Shown here in pieces: positions 62,386-64,000 of a DNA stretch of 64,000 nucleotides. The notes beneath the pieces are model-generated. The model ran no database searches, was not told the DNA's origin, and saw only the letters and a list, made by a program, of their open reading frames with translations. How positions within the stretch are numbered: position 1 is the first letter of the stretch; each line of letters opens with the position of its first letter. Origin of the DNA: Sinorhizobium mexicanum (GTDB lineage Bacteria > Pseudomonadota > Alphaproteobacteria > Rhizobiales > Rhizobiaceae). The DNA lies in NCBI RefSeq assembly GCF_013488225.1, contig NZ_CP041238.1, positions 3,063,501 through 3,127,500 of the forward strand. The letters are read 5' to 3'. Both the position numbers and the translations under genes were made by a program.

Positions 62386-63015
62386 ATGAAAACCCCTTCC
62401 CTCCACCTGTTTCGGACGGTCGCGGCAGCGGGTTTGATGCTCGCCGCTGGCATCTCGACGGGCTATGCAGCAATGAGCGCAACCGCCGTTACGGATTTGA
62501 ACATCCGCGCTGGCCCGGGGCCGCAATATCCGACCATCGGCCTTGCAACGCGCGGCAGCGCTGCTGTTCTCGATGGATGCATCCAAGGAAGCAATTGGTG
62601 TCAGGTCAACGTCAATGGTGTGCGCGGCTGGGCCTATGCCCGCTATCTGACAACCGATCTCGGCGGATCCGCGGTTGTCGTCGAGCAGCGCCGCACGGAA
62701 CTCGCGATCCCTTCCGTGACCTATCAGGTACAGCCAGGTGACCCTGTCGTCGCCACGACCTCCGAACCGCTGGAACTGATCGGCCCGGTCGAACAGGTTG
62801 ATGCCATCACGCCGCCTGCGGCGGTGCGCACCTATATCACCGAGAACCCTGCCGATACGGTTTACCTCGAAGGTGAGCCCGTTCTCGGCGCGGCATTGCC
62901 GAGTACAGTCGGCGTCCGGCAGATTCCGGACTACGACTACGATTATGTCAGCATCAACGGACAGCCCGTGCTGGTAGAACCGGCGACGCGGCGGATCGTT
63001 TACGTCTATCGCTGA
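62386..63015 (+). CDS. SH3b-domain / DUF1236 secreted protein
   Basis: The 209-residue protein has a signal peptide (FRTVAAAGLMLAAGISTGYAA), a bacterial SH3 domain (TAVTDLNIRAGPGPQYPTIGLATRGSAAVLDGCIQGSNWCQVNVNGVRGWAYARYL) and a C-terminal DUF1236 module (VRTYITENPADTVYLEGEPVLGAALPSTVGVRQIPDYDYDYVSINGQPVLVEPATRRIVYV). This combination is common in Rhizobiales envelope proteins; role unknown. AGGAGCAAGACG precedes the ATG. Confidence 0.85.
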   Translation: MKTPSLHLFRTVAAAGLMLAAGISTGYAAMSATAVTDLNIRAGPGPQYPTIGLATRGSAAVLDGCIQGSNWCQVNVNGVRGWAYARYLTTDLGGSAVVVEQRRTELAIPSVTYQVQPGDPVVATTSEPLELIGPVEQVDAITPPAAVRTYITENPADTVYLEGEPVLGAALPSTVGVRQIPDYDYDYVSINGQPVLVEPATRRIVYVYR

Positions 63016-63060
63016 CACAATCGACAGCCGGTAGAGGACGCGCGCGCAGCCTCCTCTTCC

Positions 63061-63125
63061 TGCATGCAGCAACTCAAAATGCTACGGCGACCTTTGCGCG
63101 TCTGGTGACGCGCAAAGGTCGCCGG
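63061..63125 (-). repeat. RIME-type repeat, partial
   Basis: Only the end of one palindrome (TGCATGCAGCAACTCAAAATG) and the full second one (CTACGGCGACCTTTGCGCGTC to GACGCGCAAAGGTCGCCGG) remain. The second stem is nearly perfect. Confidence 0.75.
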
Positions 63126-63456
63126 AGAGGAATGATTCGCCGAATCGCGCGCCAATATGCGCGCTTTCTACCGAGAAGAAAGATCGATTTGCGTTCGGAA
63201 TTACTGGGGCTCTTCTTCTGGAAGCACTATTTACTATTTGCCAATTTCTTCCATTCAAACCGAAGTCCGAACTAAATATCCATATATATCAAAGCGCTAC
63301 GTACTTCCCGAACCCATCCTTACACCGGTCACCAGTGCCGCCTCCGCACAACCTCAACGTCGAAATTGACAGTTTCCGCTTTCGGTCTCAACCTGTCCGT
63401 GCCGGATTGTCGGTGCATCGCGGCTCTTGGACGAGGGGCCGCAGACGGAGGGTTCA
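63126..63456. other. AT-rich gene-poor stretch
   Basis: From about 63180 to 63310 the sequence is markedly AT-richer than neighbours (for example AAATATCCATATATATCAAAG). A 70-codon frame at 63157-63369 has no RBS or family signature and is not called. The rest is the upstream region of the 88-residue gene. Confidence 0.4.
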
Positions 63457-63723
63457 ATGGAAGCATTAATGCCTATCATTACCCAGTTAATCGCGGGGGC
63501 AGCTGGCGGCAACGCGGCCAGCGCCATGCTGAAGCAGCAGGCATTCGGGGTTGTGGCGCGCACGATCGTGGGAGCCATCGGCGGCCTCGGCGGTGGGTTC
63601 CTGGTTCAGATGCTTGGCGGGGAAGCAGCAGCCACCGGCCTTGTCATGCAGGCAATTGGCGGCCTTGTCGGCGGTGGCGTGCTGAGCGGCATCGTCGGAC
63701 AGTTCCTCGGCAAAACAGCGTGA
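63457..63723 (+). CDS. Small glycine-rich membrane protein, 88 residues
   Basis: The product contains MEALMPIITQLIAGAAGGNAASAMLKQQAFGVVARTIVGAIGGLGGGFLVQMLGGEAAATGLVMQAIGGLVGGGVLSGIVGQFLGKTA-type repeated glycine-rich hydrophobic segments. GGAGGGTTCA precedes ATG 63457. It looks like a conserved rhizobial membrane protein without a named function. A hairpin terminator follows. Confidence 0.7.
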   Translation: MEALMPIITQLIAGAAGGNAASAMLKQQAFGVVARTIVGAIGGLGGGFLVQMLGGEAAATGLVMQAIGGLVGGGVLSGIVGQFLGKTA

Positions 63724-63750
63724 CGTCTCCCGAGCGATATCCGTAGCAAG

Positions 63751-63779
63751 ACAAAAGGCGGCCGCAGGTCGCCTTTTGT
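63751..63779 (+). terminator. Rho-independent terminator after the 88-residue gene
   Basis: ACAAAAGGC (63751-63759) pairs with GCCTTTTGT (63771-63779) with a T-run in the right arm. Confidence 0.7.
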
Positions 63780-63845
63780 ATTTCTGAATGCCTTGCAGGG
63801 CGCCTCCGGTTCTTCGGAGGCGCAAGAAGCCCTATTCCAAGTCTA

Positions 63846-63950
63846 CTGCATGTTTCCTTAAATCGCACTCGATTCAAGGATAAAAACATGCAGCAATTCA
63901 AAGTGCTACAGCGTCCTTTGCGCGTCTGATCAGACGCGCGGCGCTGTAGA
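63846..63950 (-). repeat. RIME-type repeat, complete
   Basis: CTGCATGTTTCCTTAAATCG to CAAGGATAAAAACATGCAG, linker CAATTCAAAGTG, then CTACAGCGTCC to GGCGCTGTAG. It ends exactly where the next gene's stop codon begins (63951-63953). Confidence 0.9.
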
Positions 63951-64000
63951 CTATTCTGCCGCCGCAGCGACCGGATTAACTTCCTTCGTGTAGTCGTTCA
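63951..64000 (-). CDS. C-terminal end of an unidentified gene
   Basis: The minus strand reads NDYTKEVNPVAAAAE then TAG. Only about 16 codons are present, ending in an alanine-rich tail, and the protein cannot be identified. The open frame to the window edge and abutting RIME are consistent with a gene end. Confidence 0.5.
   Translation of the reverse strand, partial: NDYTKEVNPVAAAAE

Noticed and set aside
63157-63369. A 70-codon frame in the AT-rich patch
   Set aside because: It has no SD, no family pattern and an improbable mix of residues; left uncalled.

Overview
The window is chromosome-like DNA of a rhizobial alphaproteobacterium, most probably Sinorhizobium/Ensifer. This is inferred from high GC, the rpoD-tdh-kbl-recQ-dnaG-YqeY-carA housekeeping block, homologues of the Brucella antigens BP26 and BA14K, and many copies of a two-palindrome intergenic repeat of the RIME type known from Rhizobiaceae. 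No database could be searched, so the genus is an inference. No prophage, insertion sequence, CRISPR array or conjugation gene was seen.

Layout. 1-6.5 kb: a methylamine/betaine-type demethylation module (5' part of an MttB-like methyltransferase and two tandem covalent-flavin DMGDH-like enzymes) with a divergent LysR gene; inverted copies of a CTTCTCCCC repeat bracket the dehydrogenases and the regulator. 6.7-13.8 kb: a membrane alpha/beta-hydrolase, an Lrp regulator divergent from a methionine gamma-lyase-type enzyme, a VOC protein, a TetR/enoyl-CoA hydratase pair and a DUF1772/TetR pair. 13.8-15.5 kb: a cobalamin riboswitch, the 58-residue CbtB and CbtA, with a RIME between the two genes. 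15.5-19 kb: FhuF, a glycoamylase-fold protein and a DUF1194 VWA protein. 19-29.3 kb: a one-strand catabolic cluster (two LysR genes, HyuA, HyuB, a 3-hydroxyisobutyrate dehydrogenase-like enzyme, a nitrate/taurine-type ABC importer and an SDR). 29.6-37 kb: a cytochrome c, tRNA-Ile2(CAU) and small envelope or enzyme genes. 37-48.5 kb: the housekeeping block. 48.6-53.3 kb: a GST, a LysR/SDR/imine-reductase-like group and aspartate aminotransferase. 53.8-56.8 kb: a Gram-negative sortase with its dedicated substrate. 56.9-64 kb: a PQQ sugar dehydrogenase, a DMT transporter, a cold-shock protein and several small envelope proteins.

Functional links. The MttB-like enzyme at the left edge belongs to a corrinoid-dependent superfamily, and the window also carries B12-controlled cobalt uptake. 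Many regulator/target pairs are divergent with visible palindromes between them.

The most unusual observations are: (i) the two LysR genes of the hyu cluster appear to start at ATT and ATA codons, each placed behind a strong Shine-Dalgarno sequence and each encoding the same N-terminal I-N-L-R-Q-L-R-Y-F; (ii) RIME repeats sit inside the loops of other hairpins at cbtB/cbtA and at the carA terminator; (iii) a TCTAGAG-bounded palindrome supplies the stop codon of two regulators; (iv) the sortase-substrate pair has an intact LPQTAT signal.
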